This document shows positions 1 to 13,420 of a stretch of 64,000 nt of DNA, piece by piece. The DNA lies in contig JAMPIQ010000006.1 of assembly GCA_024699855.1 (NCBI GenBank), positions 62,001-126,000 of the forward strand. Reading direction: 5' to 3'. The position numbers and the translations under genes were made by a program. Each line of letters opens with the position of its first letter. Position 1 is the first letter of the stretch. The DNA comes from Aphelenchoides besseyi (Eukaryota; Nematoda; Chromadorea; Rhabditida; Aphelenchoididae). The notes under the pieces are model-generated. The model worked only from the letters and a program-made list of their open reading frames with translations, was not told the DNA's origin and did no database searches.

Positions 1-2416
1 CGATACAAACTGTTTCCAAGTAGGCAAACGCGTAATGCGGTTCCCATGTAACTCCTTTAGGTGTGTTTGCTTTAAATTCACGATGAACATAAGTCGACAC
101 TTGCTTTTTACCTTTGGATACATTGTGTACAACTAAAGTTTGGTTACCGACTCGTTCATACGGTATTTGAAACTCTTCGATAGATCCGAGTACAAGACCA
201 AACACGGAGATCAACACGAAAACAATAGAAATAAAAGAAAAGAAGGCCGATGCCTTCGTATTATCACCCTCAATGAAACGATGTAATCGCTCCTTAAACG
301 TTTCATCGACTTCTCGCTTTTTGTTGATATTTAAGCCGTCAGTTGATTCGTCGCTGAAATCCAAAGTTCTTTAACCTGTTCATTTTATTTTTTAGTTTAA
401 CTTCTTCGATTGTCACAATTGTGGGTCTTAAAATTTGAAAACAATGCGTTTTAATGTTTACGTCACTGCTTCTGATCGATTTAATCTCGAGAGTAGGTGG
501 TGCTTTTTAACGTGAGAAAAGAAAGTATTCAAGTGATTTGACAAAACAGCTGACAACGAACAATGCTTTCTCTATATGAACTATGTACTTGACCGCACAT
601 CTGATAGGAATGCACGACAAGCCATAATTACATGCTTGATTCTGTCAACAGCCAATTTACTCTTTTAGTCTTCGACCTTTTAACTCGCAAATGACAGCAG
701 ATGGTCGTTTTGTAACATAAAAAGAGAAACTCGTGCTTCGAACTTACATCGGCTCGTATTGCGGTTGGCAACATGTGGCAATCAGCGAATCAGAAATGCG
801 CCAAAATTGCAATTCTCCAATGAACTCTTGCTCACAAACGTCCAGTGGCCTAAAGCATACTAGTGATCAATTCAATAGTCTAATCAATCAAAATCTTTAG
901 TCGTTAATCTATCCTTCACATGCGACCATTGTTTATCTTCACTGATGTCAATGCTACGCTTTTGAACGTGAAAATTTAAAGCAAAATGAAATCGATTGAG
1001 TCGAAATTGGTTTAGAAATGAAAGTTACCGATGAAGTTGGCCTCCAACGTAGAATTTGTAAATGGAGTCGAACAAGGTCGCCGAGCGCTCGAAGAAGTAT
1101 TCATTCGTGTTCTAAATCTTCAGAGCTCATAACCGATATTCCAACAAACAAACCGCAAAATACGCGTCGCAAAGTCGTAAACGATGTTCGTGAGTTTGAG
1201 AACCAAAATGCGAAAGTCGGGAATCGGGACAACTGCGACGAAGAGTCGAGCTTCGAAGTCGATAGACAGTTCCGCCAACATTCAAATTCAGAACCTCACT
1301 CACTACATCGTTTTCTATGACGTTTTTATTGCTGCCGTTAATCGAAGTTGTCGAGTTGGCGACCGATCTTGACAGCGATTTCGTTGGTGGAGGGTGAGAC
1401 AAAAACATCCAACTTTGTGAAGTTTTCTGCGTTGGATCGGTGGGCGAACAAGGCGCAGTGTTGGCTGTTGAAGCGGTTGTGTTTAGAGTTCCGTTCTGTT
1501 TGTGTTCGCTCAACGTAGAAGGTGGCAAACGACGACGATGAAACTGAAAACAAGTGGAATTATGATTGTGGGTTGTCGTTATAGTTTGTCGTGGAACCAA
1601 ATTAAAAGCAACATAACACAATGATCAGTTCATGTAAACCGAAATTGCGTGACATGGACGGTCTTTGAAGTCTTGTGATTATTAACGACAGAATTAATTG
1701 CTCAGGACATAACCGGAGGTCCGTCTCAGCAAGCAAATTTGCTGTTTCCTCCTTAATCTTGAACTCAAAATCTCGACTAGAAAGTGCGCCTTAGAGCAAT
1801 TAGTCTATGTGCATTTTGTACTGAACAACGCTTCCAAACTTTATGTTACTCACTTCGTCGATGGACATTCTTAATGAATGGTTTGCAGCAAAAGTTGAAG
1901 AATTCAATCGAGAGTTTGAAGCTCAGAAAACGAACGGCAATAAAACTGAAGTGCCGAGTAAGTACTTTTGCTTGTCAAAGGTTTTTGAGTTGGAGAATTT
2001 TAATCTCCGCATGTCAATCGCAAACTTTTCGAGATATTTTTTCAGAAATAAAACTCAAGATTGAGCCTTTGAAGTCGTTTGTTTTTGGAGAAAGAACTTA
2101 CACTGCCACCAGATACGCTTCGAGTCGACTCAATGGGTCGACCGAAATTTTGCCAATGTGATGGACGACAAGAAGCCGAAGAGGTGAATTGATTGCCACG
2201 GGCTAACGGTGATCGAGGACGAGGTGAAGAGGAGCGCAAACGACTCGTAGATGCGCGATGATCGTCCCTCGACGGCGTTAGATTCTGATTTGGAAGATGA
2301 GCGGAAAAAGTGGACACAACTGACGGCTCAGTTGTTGACAGCGATGAATTGAAAGTTGTAGTGCGGACATCCGACTGTTGATAACGGGGCGTGTCTTCGG
2401 TCGTTTCGTCTGGCAT
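1..2416 (-). CDS. Voltage-gated potassium channel, Kv2/Shab-like, 5' part
   Basis: The gene runs off the left edge. Predicted exons are 2102-2416, 1154-1543, 1029-1111, 748-849 and <1-353, and all junction phases agree. The protein begins with about 190 residues rich in Ser, Thr and Arg, followed by a T1 tetramerisation domain with LNVGGTVYRL, CDAY..NEYFFERS, FYVGGQLHRP and a closing TCCQPQYEP, which resembles Kv2 more than other Kv classes. Transmembrane segment S1 follows (SAFFSFISIVFVLISVFGL), and the start of S2 (AFAYLETVC) lies at the window edge. Voltage sensor S4, pore and C-terminus are outside. Kv2 channels form tetrameric delayed-rectifier K+ channels in excitable cells. The family is secure. 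The start at 2416 is inferred from an ATG and a clean GTAAGT donor at 2101, and the subfamily is less certain. Confidence 0.8.
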
Positions 2417-5400
2417 CTTCGAAAAAGGCGGGTATGAAGAAGTCGAGAGTTAAATCACGTAAACAAGCAGATTTCCTCTTTCTCGTCAGCAGTGTAATCG
2501 AACAGAACGATTTCGAACAATCAAACTTTGTGTTTCTGTACTTTGCGAGTGTAATCGATGTGATTTTCTTCTGTTTTAGTTGAATGGAAACAAGTTGTTA
2601 TTGACGATTTCTAAAGACCACAGACTAACGTGAGTACCGTAAATTTGAGAACACTGGAGCACGACAGAGGAGTTTTTTCGTGTGTATCGAACGAACGGCA
2701 TGACCCCCTCATTGTTGGGGTTCTCGCGGACATTTCTGCCATTTCGGCAATTGGATTTACGGGACACGACAACGAGCGGGAAGCAGGAACGTAAATCAAC
2801 GCGTTTCATCGCCTCTCGACTTTTACCGTTCCACGACTTCAAACACGCACATCGACGGCCATTAAAAGCGGCGGAATGGATGCAACGCGGAAGCGAGAAG
2901 TGCCGCCGCAATTCTAAACAGGGATTTCGTTCGACGACAACAAGAGAAGAGGACTCGAGGTGTCTAAATTTAGCAGGAGATCCAAATTTGCATCAACTTC
3001 AGCGCGGGACTTGAACAACTGAAACACTTAATGGCTTTGAATACGTGAGCGAAAGAAAACGAAGCGAACAAACATCGATACGGTAATCACGAGCTCAGTT
3101 CGAGTGAACTTGTCGAACGTAAACTTTTGGTTTGCTTTTCATTAATCAAATTTAAGGTCATAGCTCAACGGACAGCTTCATAGGAGCTGCATTGTAAACA
3201 ATTTTTTGTTGACGTCAAAATTTTATTTACAGCGAATTCAACGTCTAACTTTTATTGTCGTCAATTTCAAGTGTTTTTTCGGAGAAACGTCTGTTTCCTG
3301 AATTGCGCACATGGCCGTAAGATTGTTTCGACCATTCAACAGATTCCTTTTCTGTTAAAATCTGTTCGCGTTCATCTTCGCAATCTAAATTGCAAATCAC
3401 AGAAATGCGAAACACTTTTGAGTTTATTCGCTAATTTTTTTATGTCGATGGGAACCGAGACGTTTAGTCCACGAACACAAAAGACAACCAGTTGGCTAGT
3501 GAATAGCCCAATGGTCTGCAGTTTAGATGGAACTCGAACTCAACGAGATAATACGGTTCATTTGAAGCATTCTGCTTCAGTAAACAGAATCTGAGCTCGT
3601 TACAGATATGTGGCTACGAAGCGTGAAGTTCGAAGACAAATCGAAAACACAATTCGAAATGTGCATTCAAATCTTTAAACTAAGACGAGGAGTTGAAGAT
3701 GCTTCAAGTCACAAATAACACGCCAATAATCGCACTCAATCAAAACAACGTTGGGGTTTAATTTACTCATTTGATGTAAACATTTGGTTTCGAAAAAGTA
3801 CTCCAAGAAACCCACTTCTCATCAGAACGACAAACCGTTTCAAATTTCACGAGAATTCCCACTACTCGGCACTTTGAACGGTAATCCGTCGGCTCTCGTT
3901 TCCTCGTGTTTTCGACTCATGAGCAGTGATTGTTTGAGAAATATTTGCCGAAGGTTTTGGTTCGTGGCTCATGAGCAAAAAAAGTGCTCCAAAACAACTG
4001 ACAACGAGAATTAAGGTTAGAAATTGCGTGGGTCAAAAGAAAAAGACTGACAAGTTTCAATAAGCATACAATAAGCTAACAAACTTGGCGGTACCTGACT
4101 TCCAGCCACACGCTAGAAATTGAAGTAATCGGATTTTTAATTACGCCTACAAGGAAGACAAACAATAGAAGTTGGGGATCTGACAAAACTTTTCAGCTTT
4201 TTTTAAGATGACACACTAGGGTCTCCAAAAGATTAAATCCAACATAAAGCACTAATGTTTTGTAAATGATTAATACATAAAAAGCTGAGAGAACGAAGAA
4301 ACCGGAAACTAGCAAGTTGGTTAATCTACGATTTCCGTCTTTCTACTCGACATTTAACGGGCAAAACAAATCGAAGACTGTTGTCTAACAAGCAACTGAA
4401 TCCTTCGACCTGCTGAATAGACTATAAAGCAAAAATCGATAGTTCCATGTCGATTCAAATCGTAGCATGTAACTCGAGACTCCATCAAAAGTAAGACATC
4501 GAGGTTTAATAAATAAACACGTGTACTCAATATAAGATGGCGATAACGTGTTTCGTACATGTTAGCAAATAGACCACTTGCTTGACAGAAATTTCGATAG
4601 TTATCATACGTAAACGTTTAAAAAACAAGTTATTGGGTAGCCAGAACACGAAGTGATTGACACCTGTTCTACGGTTAAAGTCTCATGTTTGTCGATTCGA
4701 CGATTTGGTTTTTCTGTGAGGGTTAGTCGTGACGCAAACGATAAATTAATAGGCGACTATCATGAGAAACTAACATGACAGCTGATTGGATAAGACCTGA
4801 GATATCGCTACGAAGCCCTTCAGAGATTAGGTCTTTTTCTATGGCAACAACATTGATTTCTAATTCAAACGAACACCCAATAGTTGAAAGAATTCGCGCA
4901 AATAACTGCCGTCTTTACGGAGTCCGAGTATCAATTCGCACAATTGGCAAACCGGAGTCAGTGATCCTATAACTTGAACGCATGACTGTGCCTCGACAGA
5001 GAAATAATTCATTAAAAGAATAACGGGCCGCCAAATGAGAAACGCAAACAATAAAACTTTTCGTCTCAAGTAGCAGAATTGCAGTGTGAACGATCGATTT
5101 CGAAGATTGCAATTAGAAAGTTGATTTGAACAACTCAAGTGAGTTTAAGTTTCAAAGATGAGCAAATTACGTCCGCAAGTCATTCGTATTCAAGTGCATG
5201 CAAAACATCAAAACTCAAGAGGAATGTCAAAAGATTCCTGTTTCCGTGCATGTTTGTCCGAAAGTTTGTTGAATCAAAAGTCATAACTGTAACTAATGTT
5301 GCCGACAAGCAAACGAAAAGTTTAAGTAGAAAACAAGTTGTCAGTTTCAGTCGACTATCGAACGTGAACTGCACACGACATCCGGCAATTACGCTCTCGA

Positions 5401-8400
5401 GTTCAAAAGTCGGAGGTTTGAGTGGTCATATTCGAAGTCCAGAAAACGAAATGAGATTGGAGACTTGAATCGATTGAACAAGTTTCTTTATTCACTCAAT
5501 TGCTGAACTCATGGTGCCAAACTGACGGAAATTGAATTTCTTTCTGCATAAAAATTTAGTGGTGAAATGAAAGTTGAAGGTGTGGGCGAACGTACGAGCA
5601 AAACACCAACAGCAAAATTGAGTTTAAGGTCTATTTTGGGGAGAAAAATCGTAGTGTCAAACATAAAACTAATGACCGGCTCGATCATTAGTTATCTCCT
5701 TTCGACTCTGAGTTCGGGATCACGAGATTTCGATGTCTGCTGGTCACTTGTTTGGCCATTCCAGTTGTTTTACTGCAAATCGTTTACTTTCTACGTTTTA
5801 ATTCATTTTCGAATCTTATCGTGACTTTTTCTTCTGATACACTCAAGACTTCTATTGACAGGCTTGACCATTGGTCTTTCTGCGCGTAGAAATTGGCATA
5901 TCAACAAATAGAAATCTCATTTTATATAAAAAGGATTGAATGTTGTTATCACGATGTTAATGATAAGAGCTTTGAACGTTTTATTTGCGGTAAATTTAAA
6001 TTTTTTCTCATTTCTTTCTTTTCACTCCCGACTAAAGAAACGAGCGTATAAACAGAATAACGGGAGAATGAAGAGCCGTTAGCGACGACGAGAGTTTGTC
6101 CTCCAAAACGCGTTCTTCCCAGCGGTAAAAATGAAGACTTCGATGGTCGTGTCGAGTCGAGAGTCTCGTCATTTCGGTTCGCCTTCGCATTGGCGGCCCA
6201 CGGCGACCCCATCACTCCATCTATCGTTCATACGCAACTGACAGCGTCAGCAACGGAGAAGCTTGGATTTGTTGTTCATCACACCTTAAGACTATCGTCT
6301 ACTACTAATATAATATGGCTGGATAGAGCCACAGACTATACTACTACTACTGATCAATTAGGAACTGAGGCAGAAACATGCCGATGAGTGTTAAATGCCT
6401 GACAAGAGTCAGCTCCTACTATAAAACCCCCCGGCTCTCTTCTTGTCGAGACGGCGAATTTTTGGATTCAAAAAGTCACCCATCGCTGGGGGGCCCATCT
6501 TCTAAAGAATTCGCAAATCGTTTCCTCATCGCAGACGTCCATCAGTCATCGAATGTAATGTGTTTATTGTAAGAATTTTAATTGCAAGTTTACATTAAAA
6601 AAGAGAACACAACGATTATTTTGCCAAGAGAATAATGTAAATGAATGGTCATTAAGACGTGAGAAATAACCAAAAAAGATTGCATTGTTGAACTATTGAG
6701 TGAAAGATTTAGAGTTAACCGAGGTTCGTTTCACTTCTGGAGCAAGCGATTCATTTGATATAGAAGCAATTGGTGACTGTTCTCTGGCTTTAAAAAAGCT
6801 TATTAAGTATAGCAAATTAGATTTGCTTTACCTTCTGGTTGCAAAATGCCATGTAATTTTATAACTTTATACTTCTTGTTAAACTCGTCGAATGTTAACT
6901 TCTTTCGTACTTTGTTTCTTCGATTTAAGATCTGGTAGAAGAGGTCACCGACGAAATTGAACGATTCAGGGAATGTTTGAAATAGACACGATTTGTCTTC
7001 AGGAATTGAAATTTGACTTGTAAATGTCGTTGAAATCTTCCACCGACCGTTTAACATTCAATTCGTGAACACTTGATAGGACCACGTGCATGAACAGTTT
7101 AGAGAAACTAGCAGCTAAAAAGCTCATCCTTTGCCAGGACAATTGGTTGATGTTGGTCGTTTGTTCTTTTTATCGAACTCTCGTTAAACTGATCCATCAA
7201 CAGTCGCAGATCTTTGCTGTGCTTACTGTTCAAGACATTTTGCATGAAAACGTCGCAAGGATTACACAAAGAATAAAGACAGTTGTCAATCAGGCAAAAA
7301 TGAAAACATCTCCAGCATTTTGAACTTGATATCGGGTAATTTTCCGCGACGTTCTTTTCGCTGTTGACAACGATCTTCTTTCAATCTTTACTTAATTCAT
7401 GTGTTTCACAAACATGAACAATGAAAGTCATTCGATGACTGGTTCTTCGAATCGTCTTCATTCTTGAAAAGTTGTATCGATAATCATGTACTAGTATAGT
7501 GTGCAATGTCAATGTCCAAAGATGCTAAATTTTACTTTTCCTCGACAGTTATATCGTTTAGCGAACTCAAAGTGTCATTCAAATCTATAAGAATAACTAT
7601 AAATCGAGAGTTTGTACGTTTCGAAATTTGAGATTATGTTACAGAGCTTCTTCGATCGGATTTGATGTTAATTTGAGATTGTTGAAATTCAAAATGGAAG
7701 CAAGAGCTGGACTAATTGAAAACTCTAAAAATTTGGGGTTTTTATGATGCGGTTTAGTTGAAAGTCGATCCGATCAGTTTCTTCGCATTAGTTGAGATGG
7801 GAAGTACTCGTTGATGGTGTTAAACTTTGAAATCTTCCCGAAATGGATCGTTTAGTTCAATCATGGAACATTTACATTACCATCATTTTGCGACATTTTG
7901 TAGCTAGTTATCGATGTTCATCAACAGCGCTGAAAAACTAAACCTCGTAATCAGGAGCTAAATGAGATCATGACGTAATTCAAAAGGAATAAGTTTTGTA
8001 TTACACAAAATTGTCTCGCACCCTCGTTCTAACAGTTTTTAAATGATGAGAATTCATGTCATTGACGGTTACAATTTTGCGTCGGAAACGAGGGGTACCA
8101 CTTGGTGTTATTGAAATCGTCGAGAATAAGTTCATTCTCTTACACGATCGAAGAATTACACTTCGAAAGACGAATTGCAGTCATTTTTTGGTTTCAAATT
8201 GGGACTTTTTAAACCACTCTTCAAGAGCAGAAGTTGATTGTTGGTAGAATGACCAAAATGAGAATCGCCAGAATCAATCGTTTGACTCATCTGCAATGCT
8301 CATCGCTGCATAATCGCATTTTGCACGAGCGTGGTGATTCACAATCAGAGCAAAACCGTTGAACGTGTGTGAATAACTCCGTTAAGTTTACCAACTTCCG

Positions 8401-10508
8401 AGACCATGAATCAGACGACTGATCAGCGGGAGTTCAATCTTATTCTCAGTTCCGTGAGTTATGTGCTTCAAATGATATTCTTTGTGTTTTAACAGTTTCT
8501 TTTGAGTTGCAACAACGAATCTAATGGCCAATTAGCGCTCTTCTTCCTCTCAGTTTATTAGTCAGAAAGCAAATGTCTTGCACCAAAATTTTGCTTATCG
8601 GGTTCGCAGCGCGATTACAACTTAACGACGAGAAGAGCCGATGAATCAGTTGGGAAGAAAATTTTGTGGTAGCAATCGAGTGGTGTTTACGATCGTCCGT
8701 TTCCCGCGAGTTCACAGTCGTAAATTCAAAGCTGCTGTTTAAGTTCGTTTTTTTTTCAAGCTGTGAATGACCACTTCCTCAACCATTGACTTTGATATTC
8801 CATAAAAACCGCCGCTCTTCGGTCGCAAACAAAAATCGCCATTTGGTTTCGTTCCAACTCAACAACTCAAAACGCACACGAGCTGAGACATCACTGGTCA
8901 GAAACCGTCGCGACCAGCACAATGATCGAGAAGAGCAAGTAGGTCGATTCATTCATTCCATCGGCCGAACAGTTCCTATCAATTAACTTGATCCCTTTTG
9001 TCGAAGATCGTATGTTTCGGCACATCTGCTTCCTTTTTTGCGTGATTGTAAGCCACAGAAAAGAATTGATGGACTGCTAAGCGGCAGCAGATGTCCGTCT
9101 TTCCGCGCGAGAAGTGAAAATTCGATTTCCAAGGTCACCCCCACTCATTTACCCGCTTCAGCTCCGTCCTTCTACTCAAACTGCCGGTTTATGAGGCGAA
9201 TCGATGGTATTTGGGCATCGCGGTGTCGGACAAACTGTTCCATTGGATCGCCATTTAAGTTAACTCCCGGACATAAGCCCCGAAGCGATTTTACCTGCGC
9301 AATCAAGTGATGCAAAATCCGCTCCTTTGATCTTGTTTCGCGTCGCCGTTCAAATTGTTCTCCGGTTTCTTTTCGGTGTTCGCATTTTTTTGTTGAATTG
9401 AAAACGGACGCCCGATCAAACGCAGAGATTCCGGTTGTTGTAATCGATCCGCGTCTTTTGCCGTTTCCTGCACACACGTCTCTTCAAGTCTTTTTGTAAC
9501 GCGCAGCTGATGACCGTTGATTGTAATTTGCACGCAACGAAGAAAAAACGTGTAATTACGCTCTATGACATGATCTGCGCATGCGAAATGAGTCGAGAGT
9601 GGGGCGATAATCGTAACGCGCAATCCAATCCGTTTGCTCTCTGTGGTTTTTCCCGCTTGTTCGAAAAGTGGACGGTTGATTGGGGACTCGCGGAATCACT
9701 TGACCCGTAGCCCGAAACCACCGCCGCGCGGATGTGAACTGAAAGACGTGAATTTACGTCCACTAGTCATTTCTATGCGTCGGGTCGCTTTTCGACCTTT
9801 CCGCATATTCTACTGCGTCCATTTTGCGGACGCGTTTGTTGGCAACGTAGAGGGTTGAGATCAATGATTTCTGTGCAGATTCAACTCGACGGCAATTGAA
9901 TCGAACTGCTTTTGTTTCGATCAGCAGCCAGTTTTTCTTCAGATTGTTTTTGTGTTCTCCGCGTCTTGGCAATCACGAGTTTATGACCCGCGAAGAGGAG
10001 AAAAAGACCTTGGAGAAGGAAACTTGTTGATGAATCGTCAAGGCTCTTTCAACGACCGTTACTTTGCAGTCATTCCTGCTTATATTTATAATCGAATTTG
10101 TTGACATTTGCTGCAATTACATTTTCTTGGGGAATTGAGGCTACGGATGAGCGAAATGGGTTGGGAAGTTTGTCGTCAACCTCGAACGCTTCGGATTGAA
10201 TAATGAAATTGATCCGATTTCTGAGCACCACTGCGTATATCCCTCAACGCGTGCCACCGCTCAACCGTCAATGGATCTCTGTTACGCGCCGCCAACGAGT
10301 TTCTTTTCTCGTTTATGTTATGCATTCAAGCTAAACTCTTGCTCATTTCCATCCATTATTCTTATTATCGTAGTTTCAGCGAACAACTTGAATTGCTAAA
10401 CCGAATGTGGCATTCAATTTGCGTCCTTTTGTCTTCATCTTTGCATTAACATCAGACGAATTGTACGATCACAAGATTGCCATTTGTAATTTTGCTATTT
10501 AAGTTGAA
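2417..10508. other. Gene-poor 8 kb stretch
   Basis: No coding region with convincing codons, splice signals and family motifs was found. Open frames of 60-110 codons occur on both strands, overlap one another and show no conserved motif. The part near 9000-9850 is richer in G+C and CpG, like the sequence upstream of both tubulin genes. A short coding-like patch on the minus strand near 6800-7330 could not be joined into a plausible gene. Being intergenic DNA, or holding regulatory DNA or non-coding RNA, are all possible. Confidence 0.5.
6190..6560. other. Compositionally odd block with C6/G6 inverted pair
   Basis: This block differs from its AT-rich surroundings. It holds ACT/CTA trinucleotide runs near 6299-6360, then a run of six C at 6427-6432 and a run of six G at 6488-6493. 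The two runs could pair as the base of a stem with a loop of about 55 bases. Between them is GAATTTTTGGA, which resembles an Sm-protein binding site of snRNA or spliced-leader RNA. I could not match the rest to any RNA family, so it may simply be a fragment of a non-autonomous repeat. Confidence 0.25.
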
Positions 10509-12950
10509 ATGTCTCCGAGAAACGTTGTCGACTTTCAAACCGGTACCTCCTACGACGTCCTTAAACGTTTGGGAAAAGTGAGTTTTCGAATCAAATGATT
10601 TTACACTTAATTTATTCTCCGATAAGCGCAATTAGGCGTTAAGAGCACAAACACACTATTATTTGGATCTTAATGATCGTTTCATAGTGTCCAAATCTGA
10701 TCTGGGGGAAATGCCTTCAATGAAAAGCGTGGGGTTTGAACATGACATTTACATAGGGCATAGGTCGTTATATGCGACGAGAGATGCTTGTTTGCATTTG
10801 TCTTTGGTCAAACAAACATCAAATGTGGAGCGTTCATTTCCGCATCTGCTCATTGGAATAACCGAAAACAAACAAGACGACTTGAAGAAAATAACACAAA
10901 ATGCACTTTTTTTAGGGAGCATTTGCCACCTGTTACCTGGTTAGTACTCGACATCAAACTCATCCACAGGTTCGATGCTATGCTTTGAAACGATTTTCTC
11001 GTCGTGCTGCAGAGGATGAACAGCGTTTTGCGAAAATTTGCAACGAAGTCGAAGTTCACGGTCGCTTATGTGGTGGAGTACGACATCCGAATGTTGTTTC
11101 CATGCTCTCGGCTTTTGATTCAGTTGAAGGAGACGTCTGTATGCTGTTGGAATATTGTCCAAATGGGAATCTGGCTGATTTTGTTGAGCGTTCGGACGGT
11201 GGGTTCTACGGGAAGATCGATAAATATTCCATTTTTGTTTATTACAGGTTGTGTTCTCGTTGAAGCCGAGGCCGTCCGATTTCTTCGCCAGCTGTTGAAT
11301 GCTGTTGAATTCATTCACACTGTCCCCGAAATTTTGCATAGAGACATTAAGCCGACTAACATTCTACTATCCAATAACTTTACTCTCAAATTGGCGGACT
11401 TCGGTCTCGCTTGCACTATGGACGAATCGCGTCGACGACGTTCCGTCTGTGGTACTCCCAATTATGTTAGTCCCGAAATCATAATGTATCGTGGTCATAC
11501 GTACGCCTCTGACTATTGGGCGATTGCTTGCACGTTCTTCTTTATGCTTTCTGGAGTCACTCCCTTTCAAACATCTTCGATTCGTGGAACCTACGCAAAA
11601 ATCTGTCGATCTGACTATGTTTATCCATACAACTTTACTGGCAGTTCGAAAGCAAAAGATTGGATTTCACGGTAAAGAAGATATTTAGTGGAAGTGTATG
11701 AAAACTGCTTTAGTGTTTTGTGTGTTGAACCAACTCGTCGAATGTCAATGCGCGAAATGATTGCTCATCCGCTTTTCCAAACCTTTCGTCGCTCATCAAT
11801 GAGTAATCTCTTAACTGACAGGTGTGTTTCCTGTCTTAAATTATATGTTATATTCTTTCTTTTAGTAATGGAAATATCGTTGAGCCGTCGGTTAAATCCA
11901 TTTCAAGATGTCAAGTAAACAATATCACGTTTAAGTATCCTTATCATTCTTTTACTTTAGAGTGTATTCGATCTGAATAGCAATCGATCGTCGCCGGATC
12001 CTGAACATCAACTCATGACTACGTACTCTTTGTTCTATCGATTGATTCAATCTGTGCTTAAAATGAACGATTGTCACGGTTTGTACTTCGAATCTAACGT
12101 GAATTATTTTAAATTTCAGATTATGGGTTTATGCATTCCAATCGTTCATTACCTGACGTCTATGTTTGCAAATGGGTAAGAAACGTTCTAATCGATTATC
12201 AGTGCAATTCAATTCGTCAGGTCGACTACTCAAACAAATTTGGTTTTGCCGCTCAACTTCAAAATGGAGTTTGTTCGGTTTTGTTTAACGACGATTCGAT
12301 CTTGTCGACAATGTAAGCGCAAAATCTTATAACGTTTTTGATCTTTATGTTCAGCGATTGCGATGTTTTTACTTATCATCCACTAAAAACACATCGTGGT
12401 TACAACGTTTGGGATTCAACGACTTTGCTTTGTTCTGCGTTCCAATCCAAAATTCAAAACGCTCGATACGTTCGTTCATATATGGATCAAGAGTTGACGT
12501 CACTAGTACCATTGGACGAACCTGAAGACTTTCTTATGGTCGAGCTGTGTCGTGCAACTTATATTATGGATGTTATCAAATTAGAAGAAGCTATTGTTTT
12601 TCTTATAAACGACGGAACGATGCAGGTAAGAATAACAGCCATTTTTCTTATTGGTTTCTGTTTGGAATGTTTTGTTGTAGTCTCTTGACTTTACGTCTCT
12701 TTTCATTGTACATTCGAAGTTTTAGATTAATTTTACCAATACGCGATTGAAAGTGCTGTTGGAACGAAACCACGACATCGTTTACATTCACACGGTTTCA
12801 TCCCAAGGAATTGCAAGCTTTTCAATCGAAGAGAAACTTCGTTTTTGCGACGCAACCACTCCATCACCTCCCTGGCTTCTCAACGTTTTCGATTCCCTTC
12901 AAACTGTGATGCAACGTCGTTCAATTGCTCGCAGATCGACCAAATGTTAA
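10509..12950 (+). CDS. Polo-like kinase with polo-box domain
   Basis: Eleven exons: 10509-10577, 10916-10939, 10970-11198, 11248-11671, 11714-11821, 11866-11914, 11961-12078, 12120-12175, 12221-12312, 12355-12625 and 12726-12950, giving about 554 residues. The second exon is 24 bases and encodes the glycine loop GAFATCYL. The kinase domain has YALKRF (ATP lysine), LHRDIKPTNILL, ADFGLA and an activation loop SVCGTPNYVSPE, with Ser where PLK1 has Thr210. The C-terminal half has a polo box (KWVDYSNKFGFAAQL, SVLFNDDS, YMDQEL, DGTMQINF), which places it with PLK1/2/3 rather than PLK4. Polo kinases control mitotic entry, centrosome maturation and cytokinesis. In an ungapped comparison the His of the PLK1 phosphopeptide His-Lys pincer is Arg here while Lys is kept. 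The first intron, of 338 bases, is unusually long for this window. Confidence 0.85.
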
Positions 12951-13420
12951 TCGTAGGTTCCATTTCAAGAACCGACTCTTTTTGTTTTCCAATTAAAAAT
13001 TGTTTTTCTTCGCTCATTGGATGCTTTGCCAAAATTTTTAACTGCCCTTCATCTTTTGACATTGTAAGACGGGTCTCATTCATCATCGTCAGTTAGTTAA
13101 AACGCCGTTGTAAACCTTGTTATCGTTTCTTGGTTCTCAGTTGTGTTTGTAAATACCGAATATTATTCTTGTTGGTCATTTCGAAAACTGAAACTCATTT
13201 GCTCAATTTCGATTGTCGGGATTTCATTTGGAATTACTGGTTTATTACATCGACTGTTAAATGTGCTCAATAATAACGTTTAATTGTGTTTGCGAATAAA
13301 TTCGTTGAAACTGAAATCTTGACATTAGATTCGAATCAAACAAACTAATAAGGTAACAAACCCAAGGGATCTATTTTTCACACAACCAACTCATTTTTGT
13401 TGTCCTAATGTCAACTTCAG
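12951..13420. other. Intergenic, PLK to GSKIP-domain gene
   Basis: No gene was seen. The stretch holds the 3' flank of the kinase gene. A TCAACTTCAG directly before the next start codon (13411-13420) would suit a splice or trans-splice acceptor. Confidence 0.4.

Noticed and set aside
6803..7330. Minus-strand coding-like patch with readings such as VGDLFYQILNRRNKVRKKLT
   Set aside because: Neighbouring frames look coding but no set of canonical introns joins them, and no family was recognised. It could be a gene relic.
9038..9858. Cluster of open frames on both strands in a CpG-rich stretch
   Set aside because: The frames overlap on opposite strands, show no conserved motif or splice logic, and the composition resembles the 5' regions of the tubulin genes.
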